The notes beneath the pieces are model-generated. The model did not search any database, had not been told where the DNA came from, and saw only the letters and a list, made by a program, of their open reading frames with translations. This document shows positions 37,101-47,428 of a stretch of 64,000 bases of DNA, piece by piece. How positions within the stretch are numbered: position 1 is the stretch's first letter; each line of letters starts with the position of its first letter. The stretch spans positions 40,163,604 to 40,227,603 of the forward strand of contig NC_091142.1 in the NCBI RefSeq assembly GCF_041381155.1. The letters are read 5' to 3'. Source of the stretch: Argopecten irradians. Taxonomy: Eukaryota > Mollusca > Bivalvia > Pectinida > Pectinidae. A program made the position numbers and the translations under genes.

Positions 37101-40100
37101 TAATTTCATTCATAAAAATGTTTTGATTTTATTTTCCTAATGTTTATGAGATGCTGAACCGATGAGCTGAATGATAATACAACCAATTTGGGGCCATTTA
37201 GGGTTTTTTTTGAGTCTGTTAATTTGTCATATTTCCATGTTAAAGTTTTTGAGCAAGTTTCTATTTTGTCAATTGTTTAAGTATAATTCATCATAAATGT
37301 TTATGATTTTATTTTCCTAATGTGTATGGATGCTGAACGTGATAATACAACCAATTTGGGGCCATTTAGGTTTTTTTTGAGTCTGTTAATTTGTCATATT
37401 TCCATGTTAAAGTTTTTGAGCAGTTTCTATTTTGTCAATTGTTTAAGTATAATTCATCATAAATGTTTATGATTTTTTTTTTGAGCTGAACGTGATTTCT
37501 ATTTGGGCCTATTTTTTTTTGAATTTCTATGTTTTAATTGTATGTTCAACTTATGTGTATGGATGCTGAACGTGATAATACAACCAATTTGGGGACATTT
37601 AGGGGTTTTTTGAGTCTGTTAATTTGTCATATTTCCATGTTAAAGTTTTTGAGCAAGTTTCTATTTTGTCAATTGTTTAAGTATAATTCATCATAAATGT
37701 TTATGATTTTATTTTCCTAATGTGTATGGATGCTGAACGTATTATACAACCAATTGGGGGCCCTTTAGGGAGTTTTTGAGTCTGTTAATTTGTCATATTT
37801 CCATGTTTAAATAGTAAATACTTGAACATCAACTTCTTCTGAATAGGCGAGCTTTGCTGTTCTCCAACAGCTCTTGTTTATTGATCTAAAAGCTTTCGTA
37901 TCATCCGCATACAGATAGGTGTCTGTCCTGGTACTTGTTACATCTGGCATATCATTTATATAGAGAACAAAGAGAAGTGGTCCCAACACAGATCTTTGTG
38001 GTATCCCTGCTTAAAACTGGATTCCACTCCGACGTTTTGCCATTCACTACAACTCTTTGTTTTCGTCCAAGCAGAAAGGCTTGGATCCAGGTTGAAAACT
38101 GACCACCGATACCATATTTTGCGAGTTTATGTACTAGTCGGCCATGAGGTACTTTGTCGAAAGCCTTCATAAAGTCACAGTATATAAAATCCACGCATGC
38201 TCCTTTATCCAAAATATCTGTCCAAATGATTAACATACCATATGTATATCTATTCTTGTGACTCCATGGCCAAATATGATCCATTCCAAGGTTGATTGTG
38301 TCATGCCTGCCTTCATATGACCTATAATAATTTTTTCTGCAGTTTCAGCCCTCATGCATATAACCCCAAGCTATACAAGTATATATATGACCCTAGGATA
38401 TTGGTGGCTATAGTACCTGCCCTCATATGACCCTAGGATATTGGTGTCTATAGTAACTGCCCTCATATGACCCTAGGATGTTGGTGTCTATAGTACCTGC
38501 CCTCATATGACCCTAGGATATTGGTGTCTATAGTACCTGCCCTCATATGACCCTAGGATGTTGGTGTCTATAGTACCTGCCCTCATATGACCCTAGGATA
38601 TTGGTGTCTATAGTACCTGCCCTCATATGGCCCTAGGATGTTGGTGTCTATAGTACCTGCCCTCATATGACCCTAGGATGTTGGTGTCTATAGTACCTGC
38701 CCTCATATGACCCTAGGATGTTGGTGTCTATAGTATCTGCCCTCATATGACCCTAGGATATTGGTGTCTATAGTACCTGCCCTCATATGACCCTAGGATA
38801 TTGGTGTCTATAGTACCTGCCCTCATATGACCCTAGGATATTGGTGTCTATAGTATCTGCCCTCATATGACCCTAGGATATTGGTGTCTATAGTACCTGC
38901 CCTCATATGACCCTAGGATATTGGTGTCTATAGTACCTGCCCTCATATACCCATTGACCCTAGGATGTTGGTGTCTATAGTACCTGCCCTCATATGACCC
39001 TAGGATGTTGGTGTCTATAGTACCTGCCCTCATATGACCCTAGGATGTTGGTGTCTATAGTACCTGCCCTCATATGACCCTAGGATGTTGGTGTCTATAG
39101 TACCTGCCCTCATATGACCCTAGGATGTTGGTGTCTATAGTACCTGCCCTCATATGACCCTAGGATATTGGTGTCTATAGTACCTGCCCTCATATGACCC
39201 TAGGATATTGGTGTCTATAGTACCTGCCCTCATATGACCCTAGGATGTTGGTGTCTATAGTACCTGCCCTCATATGACCCTAGGATATTGGTGTCTATAG
39301 TACCTGCCCTCATATGACCCTAGGATGTTGGTGTCTATAGTACCTGCCCTCATATGACCCTAGGATGTTGGTGTCTATAGTACCTGCCCTCATATGACCC
39401 TAGGATATTGGTGTCTATAGTACCTGCCCTCATATGACCCTAGGATGTTGGTGTCTATAGTACCTGCCCTCATATGACCCTAGGATGTTGGTGTCTATAG
39501 TACCTGCCCTCATATGACCCTAGGATGTTGGTGTCTATAGTACCTGCCCTCATATGGCCCTAGGATGTTGGTGTCTATAGTACCTGCCCTCATATGACCC
39601 TAGGATATTGGTGTCTATAGGTACCTGCCCTCATATGGCCCTAGGATGTTGGTGTCTATAGTACCTGCCCTCATATGGCCCTAGGATATTGGTGTCTATA
39701 GTTACCTGTGTCTATATTACCTGCCCTCATATGGCCCTAGGATGTTGGTGTCTATAGTACCTGCCCTCATATGGCCCTAGGATGTTGGTGTCTATAGTAC
39801 CTGCCCTCATATGGCCCTAGGATGTTGGTGTCTATAGTACCTGCCCTCATATGGCCCTAGGATATTGGTGTCTATAGTACCTGCCCTCATATGGCCCTAG
39901 GATGTTGGTGTCTCAAGTGGTATCAGCCTTCGTATGATTCTTGGGTGTTTCTGGTTGTACATGTATCTAGTGGTAACTGCCTTTATATCAAGTTATATGA
40001 TCCTAAGATGTTGGTGTCTCAGTAGTACCTGCCTAGTCCGCTAAACCTGTCTATATTATTAGGCTTTTTTTGCCTATTAAGTGATATATATAATAGGCAA

Positions 40101-41486
40101 ATTAAAAAACCCTAATACAATGTAAAAAGGCAGGTTTGGCAGACTAGTACCAGCCCTCATATGATCCTAAGATGTTTATACCTATATATATGACCCTAGG
40201 ATGTTTGTGTCTTTGCATGTATTACATGTTGTACCTGCTCTCATATGACCCTAGGATTTTGGTGTCTCTCCTAGGGTCATATGACCCTTATGTTAATTGT
40301 TTATTTATTAGTTTATATACCATCCCTCTTCATACCCGTATCGCCCTTTACCTCCTTCCCCCCTCCCCATCTGTTTTTTTCTTACCCCCTGCCCCCTTTT
40401 CATAAATGATAATAAAAAACAATGTAATTTCTAGTGTATGAGAGGAAAATGCCAGAAAGGAAGGAAATTGGAGTAATATGCATGTATATGTGGCAAATGT
40501 AGTCTTTGTTAGAATTTTGTTTCGAAAATAAAAAAAAAATAAAAGATTTTGGTGTCTCTGTATATAATACCTGCCCTTATATGACCCCAAGTTGTAGGTG
40601 TCTCCATATAAAAAGTACCTGCACTCATATGACCCTAGGATATAGTGCCTCTTCGTTATCTGCCCTTATGTGACACTAGAATGTTAGTGTCTCATTGGTT
40701 CAAACAATTTTCTGAAATAAATTTGCTGTCATTTCAGAACTGGCAGTTCATGATGTAGTCCATGTTGACATTACCTCCAGTGAAGATATCTGGGCTGTAA
40801 AGATGTTAAACCTCCTCAACTCAGTCCAGGCTTTCCTCAATGGTTCTCCTCTAGCAAGAGAGGTTCCTATATTTGGAGCTCCATTCCAGGAGGACGTCTT
40901 CATCGTAGGACTTATTGACGAGCTACGATTTGATTTAGAAACCTACGCCATCGGTTTGTCTGAACTGAAAACCAGACTTTCCAGGACTAAACCATCCAAA
41001 TCTCAGGAAAAACAACATCGGCTACAAGTCATGTTATACAAGAAATTATTTGATGACTTAGTGAAAGGAAATGTAACAAAAGATGCCATATCCAGACATC
41101 TTCAACTAACATTAACTAAGGAGTTAGGAGAGAGTGTCCAAGAAGAATTGAATAAATCGGGGCTATCGTGTAAAACTCTAGACACTTTAGTTGATATGGT
41201 GTTTGGGAGGATGGCAGCGATCACGTGTATTGGTGAAACTAGTGTCGAGTATGTCCACCAGGAATCAGGTCAGTCCTTTTTACATCAAGATGTGGTTTAT
41301 AATGAGCATGAACTGAGGAACATGTACCGTCACTACCTGGAATTCTGGCGAGGCGAGAGAACTGTTGAGGGAGTTGATATTGAGGAAGCTTGGAAATGTC
41401 AGAGATGTGACTATGAGGCAGTTTGCGAATGGAGGCAGAAAAAGGCATCTGAGTGTGCCAAGAACAACAAGCTTGGTAGAAGGTAG
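34014..41486 (+). CDS. EXO5: Exonuclease V homologue (EXO5/DEM1), three exons
   Basis: Join(34014..34137,35019..35426,40738..41486): 1281 nt, 426 residues. EXO5 is a single-strand-specific, iron-sulfur nuclease of the RecB-like PD-(D/E)XK class, used in nuclear or mitochondrial DNA repair. All junctions are canonical and in phase 1: AATT|GTAAAT with TTTCAG|ATGAAG (Tyr42), AGGG|GTATGT with TTTCAG|AACTGG (Glu178). Seen: an acidic, Ser-rich disordered N-terminus (1-128); [15 protein letters not shown] with the first cluster cysteine C147; RELAVHDVV across the exon 2/3 join, as in human RELEVHDLV; nuclease residues D238 (GLIDEL), E253 and K255 (SELKTR), Q274 and Y278 (QxxxY motif); then C398, C401 and C407 (C-x2-C-x5-C), completing the 4Fe-4S ligands. 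All key residues are present, so it should be active. It is somewhat longer than human EXO5 because of the N-terminal region. Confidence 0.93.
34138..35018 (+). other. EXO5 intron 1
   Basis: 881-nt AT-rich GT...AG intron with no repeat or coding signal beyond simple TACATGTA-rich sequence. Confidence 0.72.
35019..35426 (+). CDS. EXO5: EXO5 exon 2
   Basis: Encodes residues 42-177, ending in the conserved [15 protein letters not shown] segment with cluster Cys147 and SNLHLQR. The open frame extends 5' to 34874, but that part is AT-rich intron upstream of ATTTTCAG. The frame after the donor (GMYVQKL then stop) is intronic. Confidence 0.9.
35645..38284 (-). pseudogene. 5'-truncated, broken LINE (CR1/L2/Jockey-type reverse transcriptase)
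   Basis: Read on the minus strand from 38284, the frame gives reverse transcriptase blocks: [20 protein letters not shown], a fingers/palm segment, then after a one-base frameshift near 38010 [13 protein letters not shown] and the catalytic LYADD motif. The element is split by a 1.3-kb insertion (36546-37853). It then resumes with the typical C-terminal part (LRWD-less region: [38 protein letters not shown]), ending near 35733. A short microsatellite-like 3' tail (ATAGATACATAGATTTATT as read on +) lies near 35645, as in CR1/L2 elements. The endonuclease domain is missing. Confidence 0.9.
36546..37853. mobile_element. Unclassified element with internal 167-bp tandem units, nested in the LINE
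   Basis: The left end is itself a hairpin (AGCTCGCCTATTC, GAA, GAATAGG...GAGCT). The right end is the inverted half of it (GAATAGGCGAGCT), so the 1308-bp element has inverted termini. Between them lies a GTC-rich head (CCCGGCGTCAGCGTCAGCG), then about six copies of a 167-bp unit with AGTTTTTGAGCAAGTTTCTA, GGATGCTGAACGTGATAATA and TTTGAGTCTGTTAATTTGTC. Starts of CATGTTAAAG at 36885, 37052, 37236, 37403, 37636 and 37802 show one unit with extra bases and one with a larger insertion. There is no ORF. Confidence 0.85.
38380..39918. repeat. 40-bp minisatellite, about 38 units
   Basis: The unit is CCTGCCCTCATATGACCCTA followed by GGATATTGGTGTCTATAGTA. The two main polymorphisms are GGATATT/GGATGTT, mixed along the array, and ATATGACCC/ATATGGCCC, with GGCCC concentrated at the right end (39541-39905). 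Decayed single copies continue on the right at about 40160-40280 and 40550-40690, so the ancestral array was longer. Confidence 0.95.
40032..40148. mobile_element. Small hairpin MITE in the decayed array flank
   Basis: Left end CCTAGTCCGCTAAACCTGTC, right end GGCAGGTTTGGCAGACTAGT (complement ACTAGTCTGCCAAACCTGCC). A centre with paired TTAGGCTTTTTTTGCCTATT and AATAGGCAAATTAAAAAACC makes a near-complete 117-bp hairpin between repeat remnants. Confidence 0.8.
40738..41486 (+). CDS. EXO5: EXO5 exon 3 (terminal)
   Basis: Starts 65 nt before the first ATG of the open frame, after ATTTCAG, adding [19 protein letters not shown] ahead of it. Encodes residues 178-426 with the whole catalytic core and three of the four cluster cysteines. 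Confidence 0.93.
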
Positions 41487-41593
41487 CTTATTTTTGAGCA
41501 AAATGTTTCATATGTCATTGATAATCATATCAAATTTAATTTTGGTTTCCTCACAATACAGCAACCTGTCTGTATGTTACTAGGGTATTATAG

Positions 41594-41800
41594 CATGTTT
41601 GTTTGTTTGTTTTATGTCCCATTAACTGCCATAGTCATTGAAGGACATGCTAGGTTAATGTGGTGAAGGAATGTGGGAGTACCCAGAGGAAAACCACCGA
41701 TATATGGTAATAGTACCTGGAAATTGCCCCACAAATATGAAACCCAGAAGTAGTGGGCTAGTGGTTGACTAAAGCTCCATATTGGAATATTGAGCTACCT
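41594..41800 (-). mobile_element. SINE copy, antisense, headless or eroded head
   Basis: Starts on + with GTTTGTTTGTTTTATGTCCC (the SINE's A-rich tail in complement), then GTACCCAGAGGAAAACCACC and GCCCCACAAATATGAAACCC (degenerate B-box region) and GTAGTGGGCTAGTGG. It is the same family as 24700-24926 and 44784-44934. Confidence 0.65.
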
Positions 41801-41985
41801 GTAAAACCAACTTTGTCCATCACATCTTCTCCGTTATATGATGCTTGGTAAATTTTTGAGGTCACAAAACTAAGATACTCAAGACGTATTTGTTTTAACC
41901 TACTTTGAAGAATGATGGATCAGATGAGTTCTAATGTGTTATCGAAATTTAACTCTGGTGACTGGTAAGGCCCATCAACATTTAT

Positions 41986-41991
41986 AATAAA
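41986..41991 (+). promoter_or_regulatory. Possible EXO5 poly(A) signal
   Basis: AATAAA 500 nt after the stop codon. If correct, the EXO5 3' UTR would contain the antisense SINE at 41594-41800. Confidence 0.35.
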
Positions 41992-42137
41992 TAACCAAAA
42001 TTATTAACGTTTTTAATTACGTTTTAAAAGAGACTACATGTTATATTAAGGGACCTACTACTTTAAACTTATGTTTAAGTAATCTGCTGTTAAACTAGTG
42101 TATGAATCATTAACTTTCTCCATTGCTTGATCAAAAT

Positions 42138-44215
42138 GTACTATGCTAAGTCTGAACATACTCTTCCATGAAATAGTAATGATAGTTGATTGTTGTCTTG
42201 AGGCTAGACTTGAGTACAAAAACTTAAAAATAATCTCAACACAAGTGTACCCCTATGTTTCTCAGTAAATCTTTGAAGATTTGTTTGAGGTTCTTGAGAC
42301 AAGTTTATTGAAATTTGTTATTTACATATAGGTTCACCTGTATACACATTTTATGATGTTGCACCCTTTTGGCTGTTAAAGTACTTTAGATTTGATATAT
42401 ACACCAGATTCTATGCATTTTATTTATTGACACATTCAGGTTGGTTTTTTACAGTACAGTATTTACATTAGACTTGGCTAAGCCTACTTTACTCTCGGGT
42501 TTACTGTTGTACACTGTACATGCGTATTTGTTTACCGTTTGATATTTCATTTTAACGATATTATAAAACTTTGCTGATTTGTTATATTTCTACATGCTTC
42601 TTATTGTGTATTGAAATTTGTTCTATACTTTGTCATTATCAAGTGCACATGTTATTATTCTTGACCATTTTGACTGTTAAACCGGTATTTATGAAAAACG
42701 CTTTCAACTTAAATAAGTTATTTGAAAGGTCATTACGAGTGACGTATTTATATTGACATTTTGTGGGAATTCATTTAAGACAAAGAAAAACAAAATCAAT
42801 CGAAATTCGCAGTAAAAACTGACTGCGGATTATATATTTCACACCACTGATTATTTCGTAGCTGTTACAATGTAGCTGTGTATTAAGTTCAATTCAAAAC
42901 GTTGGGACACATTTTAAAGCATGAAGTCTCCAAAGTTTGAAAGAGAAAATGTAAAAATAAATTAATATGGATCTCATTATTATGTCGTTAAAATTATATA
43001 TCTACTCATTTATGCATTTTTACGATTGTAAAAAGCAATAAAAATTCATTGCATTTTTTTCTTTTTAACATTTCTCGTGACATCGCGTCTTTTTGGACTT
43101 GATTAAGTTTTCAGTACAATGTGAACCTGCTGACTGTGCTGCTAGCTGTCTTTGGCAGTATGATCTACCTTATATATCTCATTTTCTATCTCCCACTTTA
43201 CTTCATCCAAGTCTATGACAATATAATCTTCACCTTTATGAAGATGGTTATCATCACATCGATGTAGACTATAAAATGTGAAGGGGAAAAGCAGGGCACT
43301 AGTTTACCACAATCACACATCATGAAAAAGTCAAGCAATATCAAATCAAACGAAAATGATGTTATGAATTTGCCAGGTAATGAGAGTTAACAAGTTAAAG
43401 TATTTGTATCATACATTTAAAGCGTATATATATGTACTCGTATTCTCCATGACGTAATATAAAGACTGAACTCGACTTGGAAATAATGGTACCATTTTCG
43501 GCTAAATATGAAAACTGAATTTGTGTATTTAAGGATTAATTTGAATAGATTTTTTATGTTATGGAGATATAACAGAAAAATGTGAGTGTACTCTAAATAA
43601 ACCGGTTTATTATGAGAGTACACTCAGAGTTTTGTGTTATATCTCCATAACATAATACATTTATTCATATCAATCTTTATAATTCAATTTACTAAAGATA
43701 ATCTCTTCAATACTCAAAATTCATTTTTGGACTCTTTTGTTTATGAAATTATTACGCCGTCATCTCAGCCAATCAGAAGCAACGTCACAAACGGCGACGT
43801 CATTTTTTTCCTTTATGGGCTGATAAAGTCAATTTTTAAGCTAATGAAAATGCTCCTAACAAGCAAAATTGAATTATTGCTGGATAAAGAAAACAATTTG
43901 CAGGGATACACTCTAAATGATTTCCTATCTTGTTTCTACATTTTGCAAAAATATTACAAACGTCATATTCCATTATCCATACTCAATTAATTAAGTTACT
44001 TTTTGGCAAATCAATGGAAATAAAGATAATAAACAAGACTTAATTAAATTCAATGACCTTGATTTTAGCCAAACTAATGGTGTAAATATTAGAACCGTAC
44101 CCAAGTTTCATTTCACAATGACAACTTCAAACAAAGCGAGCGAATTTGATATAAACTGAGACGCCAATTAATAGAAACAAACAACGTTATGTGAAAATCA
44201 ATTTGTGATTGATTT
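42138..44215. repeat. Segmental duplication, copy A
   Basis: Co-linear with 45017-46815. Shared blocks include TACTATGCTAAG, TGTTTCTCAGTAAATCTTTG, GATGTTGCACCCTTTTGGCT, the TCGACTTGGAAATAAT / CTAAATATGAAAACTGAATT pair and AACTTCAAACAAAGCGA near the end. Copy A alone contains the hairpin element at 43556-43653 and the following roughly 300 bp. There are no conserved open frames, so the duplicated unit looks non-coding. Confidence 0.85.
43556..43653. mobile_element. Hairpin element in duplication copy A
   Basis: A 98-bp near-perfect inverted repeat: ATGTTATGGAGATATAACA...GAGTGTACTC, a centre AATAAACCGGTTTATT, then the complement GAGTACACTC...TGTTATATCTCCATAACAT. It is absent from the corresponding place in copy B. 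Confidence 0.85.
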
Positions 44216-44237
44216 CATACGCTATGTAAGAGATTGA

Positions 44238-44578
44238 TTTCTTTCATACCTACGGGTGTAATACTGGCTGATCAAGGGCAATACACTCATGTCGCCTGAG
44301 GGTGCATTGCATGGCTACCCATGCAATAAAGCTTTGTGACGTCACGGCGTCAACAAATTTCTATTTCATCGATAAAATTTTAACATTTTTTTTCACAAAG
44401 TTGACTGGTTTCACTATAAAAGATGCAAACAACGGAATTTGTGTTGAAAATATCAAGTAATAAATTTTTCATGTATGGAAAATTGACTTTCAGTCGTGAA
44501 TTTCTTCGAATGTATTTCAAATCCGGGCTGGGTATTATAGTTGTAAAATTGCAATAAAACGTCGAGGTATGAAAGAAA
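44238..44578. mobile_element. Element with TTTCTTTCATACCT termini
   Basis: Left TTTCTTTCATACCTACG, right complement TTTCTTTCATACCTCGACG, bounding about 341 bp directly after the end of duplication copy A. The interior has GTGACGTCACGGCGTCA and no ORF. Confidence 0.55.
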
Positions 44579-44580
44579 AA

Positions 44581-44733
44581 TACTCTTTCATAAGTGGATA
44601 TGAAGGATAGGGATATTCTACCATCGGGATCACAAAATGTCGCAAAACCATCGGCAAGCCTCGGGTTTGGCTACATTTTGTGACCCACGGGTAGAATATC
44701 CCTATCCTTCATATCCACATATGAAAGAGTTTT
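44581..44733. mobile_element. Hairpin MITE with about 60-bp arms
   Basis: The arms share ACTCTTTCATA, GTGGATATGAAGGATAGGGA, TATTCTACC and TCACAAAATGT, on either side of a short GC-richer loop (CCATCGGCAAGCCTCGGG). It could be joined with the preceding element as one composite insertion between the duplication copies. Confidence 0.85.
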
Positions 44734-44783
44734 ATAATATACTTCATCAAAATATAATTAACAAAATAAACTTTCACTGACAT

Positions 44784-44934
44784 ACCAGCTTTAGGAGGCG
44801 GAGAAAAGAAAATTAAAAAAAAATCCATCCTAAGTACATGTCAACTGCCTCGCACAGGATTTGAAACCTAGAGGTGGAAGGTTAGCTGTAATGTGCCAGA
44901 TCACCTTAACCACTCAGCTAACACATACAGCATC
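44784..44934 (-). mobile_element. tRNA-headed SINE, antisense (best-preserved head)
   Basis: Read as complement, the head reads GTTAGCTGAGTGGTTAAGGT, a good Pol III A box in a Ser/Leu-tRNA-like context. The B-box-like GGTTTCAAATCC follows about 35 nt later, with CCTTCCACCTCT between them. The body is short and A/T-rich. Confidence 0.75.
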
Positions 44935-45016
44935 TCACAATAGCATACTATTAACATGGATGTAATATGTTGTGGAAAGTACATGTATTGTATCAACACT
45001 TTCCATAAAAGTGAAT

Positions 45017-46815
45017 TATACTATGCTAAGGTTGTACTCATTATTAAATATAAGTATATCTGAACATAACATACTCTACCATGAAATGGTAATGATAGTT
45101 GTTGTCTTGAGGCTGGTCTTGAGCACAAGAACTTATAAATAATCTCAAACAAGTGCACCTCTATGTTTCTCAGTAAATCTTTGAAGATTTGTTTGAGGTA
45201 CTGGAGACAAGTTTTATTGATATTTGTTATTTACACATGGATACGCCTGTATACATATTTTATGATGTTGCACCCTTTTGGCTGTAAACGGTCTTCAGAT
45301 TTGATTTATACACCTGATACGATGCACTTTATTTATTGACACATACATGTTTCGATCTTACTGTATTTACATTAGACATGGCAAGGCCTACTTTTGTTCA
45401 CCGTTATATACGAGTCCATTTTTTCACTGATACCGTACATTTGATTTGTTTTCTGTTTGACGCTATATAACTTCGCTGATTTGTTACATAGATGTATCTA
45501 TATTGAACAGCTACCAATTTTAGATCATGTTTCTTTATTGTGTATTGCCATTTTTAAGTGCATATTTATTCCTGAACGTTCTGGCTGCAAAACTGGTATT
45601 TATAGAAAACGCTTTCAGTGTGAATAGGTTATTTCATATTTGAAATGTCTAATGTTCAGAAAGGAAAACAAAATTCAAAAATGGACTGAATAAAAAATCA
45701 TGGCAAAAAGCTGATAGCCGATTTTACACCACTAATTTTGCCATACGGACGGGAAATAACACACGAAAAAGTAGTTGTATCATGCTTTTAAAATTAAACA
45801 TATACTACATCTGTAATTTTGATGGCTGAAATCGACTTGGAAATAATCAAGTAATTTCTTACTCAATAATTTCAGAAGCTTGTACCCTTTGAATTGGGAA
45901 ACCATTACAATTCATCTTTCTTAAAACATGCATATTTCAGAGAGTATCATTTTTATTTGGGAAAATATTTACATAATATTGGAAAAATACAGCATTGTTT
46001 CTCAAAGGGAAGGGACCAATTCGGTCCCAAATATAGCTATAAAATCACTGAAAAAACCGGTACCATTTTCAGCTAAATATGAAAACTGAATTGGTGCATT
46101 GCTGGATATTAAGAATTAATATTGCTGGATATTAAAGATGCTCCACCGCTGACAAATGGTATTTTTTCACTATCAAAAACAGAAGCAGATGATTTAGTAT
46201 TTTTCTTCAGTTACAAAAGTTACTTACTTTACACTATTACCACCATTGAAAAGTTTGAGCTTCTAATTTTACTTTAAGTTTAAAATATGAAAAATAATTA
46301 ATTGCATCCCGAAAAAATTCCGTGCCACTATATCATATATGGAATGAAGTACTGATTACGCATGCACCAAATGCAAAACAAATTATTTTATATTATTTTT
46401 TGTGTTAACTTGACATATATATACACGATTAAACACCAATTACTGTTCAAATGATGAATACCATTTATACTCTGTCGGCGGTGGAGTACCTTTAAGAATT
46501 AATATCCAGCTCTATAGATGCTTTCCTATCGTTCATAAATCTTGCATTAAATTCACAAACGTCATATTCCATTGTCCATACTCAAATCATGGAAAATTCT
46601 ATTAAAACTGCACTTGAATTCTGTGACCTTGATTTACACAAAGTAACAGTTTAAATATTAGACATCGGTTACATTTCATAAGGGTTTTTTTTTCACAAGG
46701 ACAACTTCAAACGAAGCGATCGCATTTGATATAGAGACCTTAATTTATGGGAACTGACAATGTAATTTGAAAATCACTTAGTTATCAAACGCTATCTTAA
46801 GAGACTGAAGACAAC
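45017..46815. repeat. Segmental duplication, copy B
   Basis: Second copy of 42138-44215 in the same orientation, with many substitutions and small indels. Copy B alone carries the TTAA MITE at 46132-46495. Confidence 0.85.
46132..46495. mobile_element. TTAA-flanked MITE, copy 2 (best preserved)
   Basis: TTAA, then AGATGCTCCACCGCTGACAA at the left and TCTGTCGGCGGTGGAGTACC followed by TTAA at the right. This gives terminal inverted repeats around CTCCACCGCCGAC and a TTAA target duplication, the hallmark of piggyBac-type insertion. 364 bp, no ORF. Confidence 0.85.
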
Positions 46816-47242
46816 TTTTCATTGACAAAAACCCCTTTTACCGAGCCTTAGTTCTTTGATCTGCATCAAGGTCAATAGTTCAAAAAATCATACCACTTAT
46901 CATTATAATAATCATTTTTGGATTAATCAGATGTCTGCTTGAAAATTAGAGCTATTCTTTCTCTAATGTATCCAATTTTACATAGTAATATGACCTATCA
47001 ACGTAAGTTTCTCCACATATCATGACGCTATCAGAGATTTCCCGCCAATGTTATGTCGGTGTCTGTCAATAGGTGGCATCACTATATATATAGCTATCTG
47101 TCGACAAGGTGGCCTTCAATCAATGTGTGTTAAGGGTTATATCCTAGATAAGTCTACTGATAGTTTGCTATATATCATTTGGTGCAATTGAACATAAAAG
47201 ATAAAACAAGATTCAGTGATGTGCATAGCGGTTGAAGAATCT

Positions 47243-47428
47243 GGGCCCAGTTTCATGAACATTCCTTAACTCTAAGGAATTTCTTAACTTAAAATTCTCC
47301 ATATGGAAGCGTTACAGGTTTTAAGGAAGGCTCCTTAACTTAAGATTGTTCCCTAGCTTCTGTAACGCATTCCTATGGATACTTTTAAGTAAGGAAATCC
47401 TTGAAGGAATATTTATGAAACTGGGCCC
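47243..47428. mobile_element. Palindromic MITE with GGGCCCAGTTTCAT termini
   Basis: Left GGGCCCAGTTTCATGAACAT, right complement GGGCCCAGTTTCATAAATAT, 186 bp. The inner parts (TCCTTAACT/AAGGAATTTCTTAACTT; GGAAGCGTTACAGG/CTTCTGTAACGC) also pair, so the whole element folds. Confidence 0.85.

Larger units (their letters stand above)
35427..40737 (+). other. EXO5 intron 2, 5.3 kb, filled with transposons and a minisatellite
   Basis: GT...AG intron containing an antisense LINE remnant, a nested element, a 40-bp minisatellite and a hairpin MITE. Only about 200 bp at the 5' end and the AT-rich 40290-40540 stretch are not assigned to a repeat. Confidence 0.88.

Noticed and set aside
43634..43990. 118-codon plus-strand ORF
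   Set aside because: Begins in the arm of a hairpin element within duplication copy A and is missing from copy B; likely element sequence or chance.
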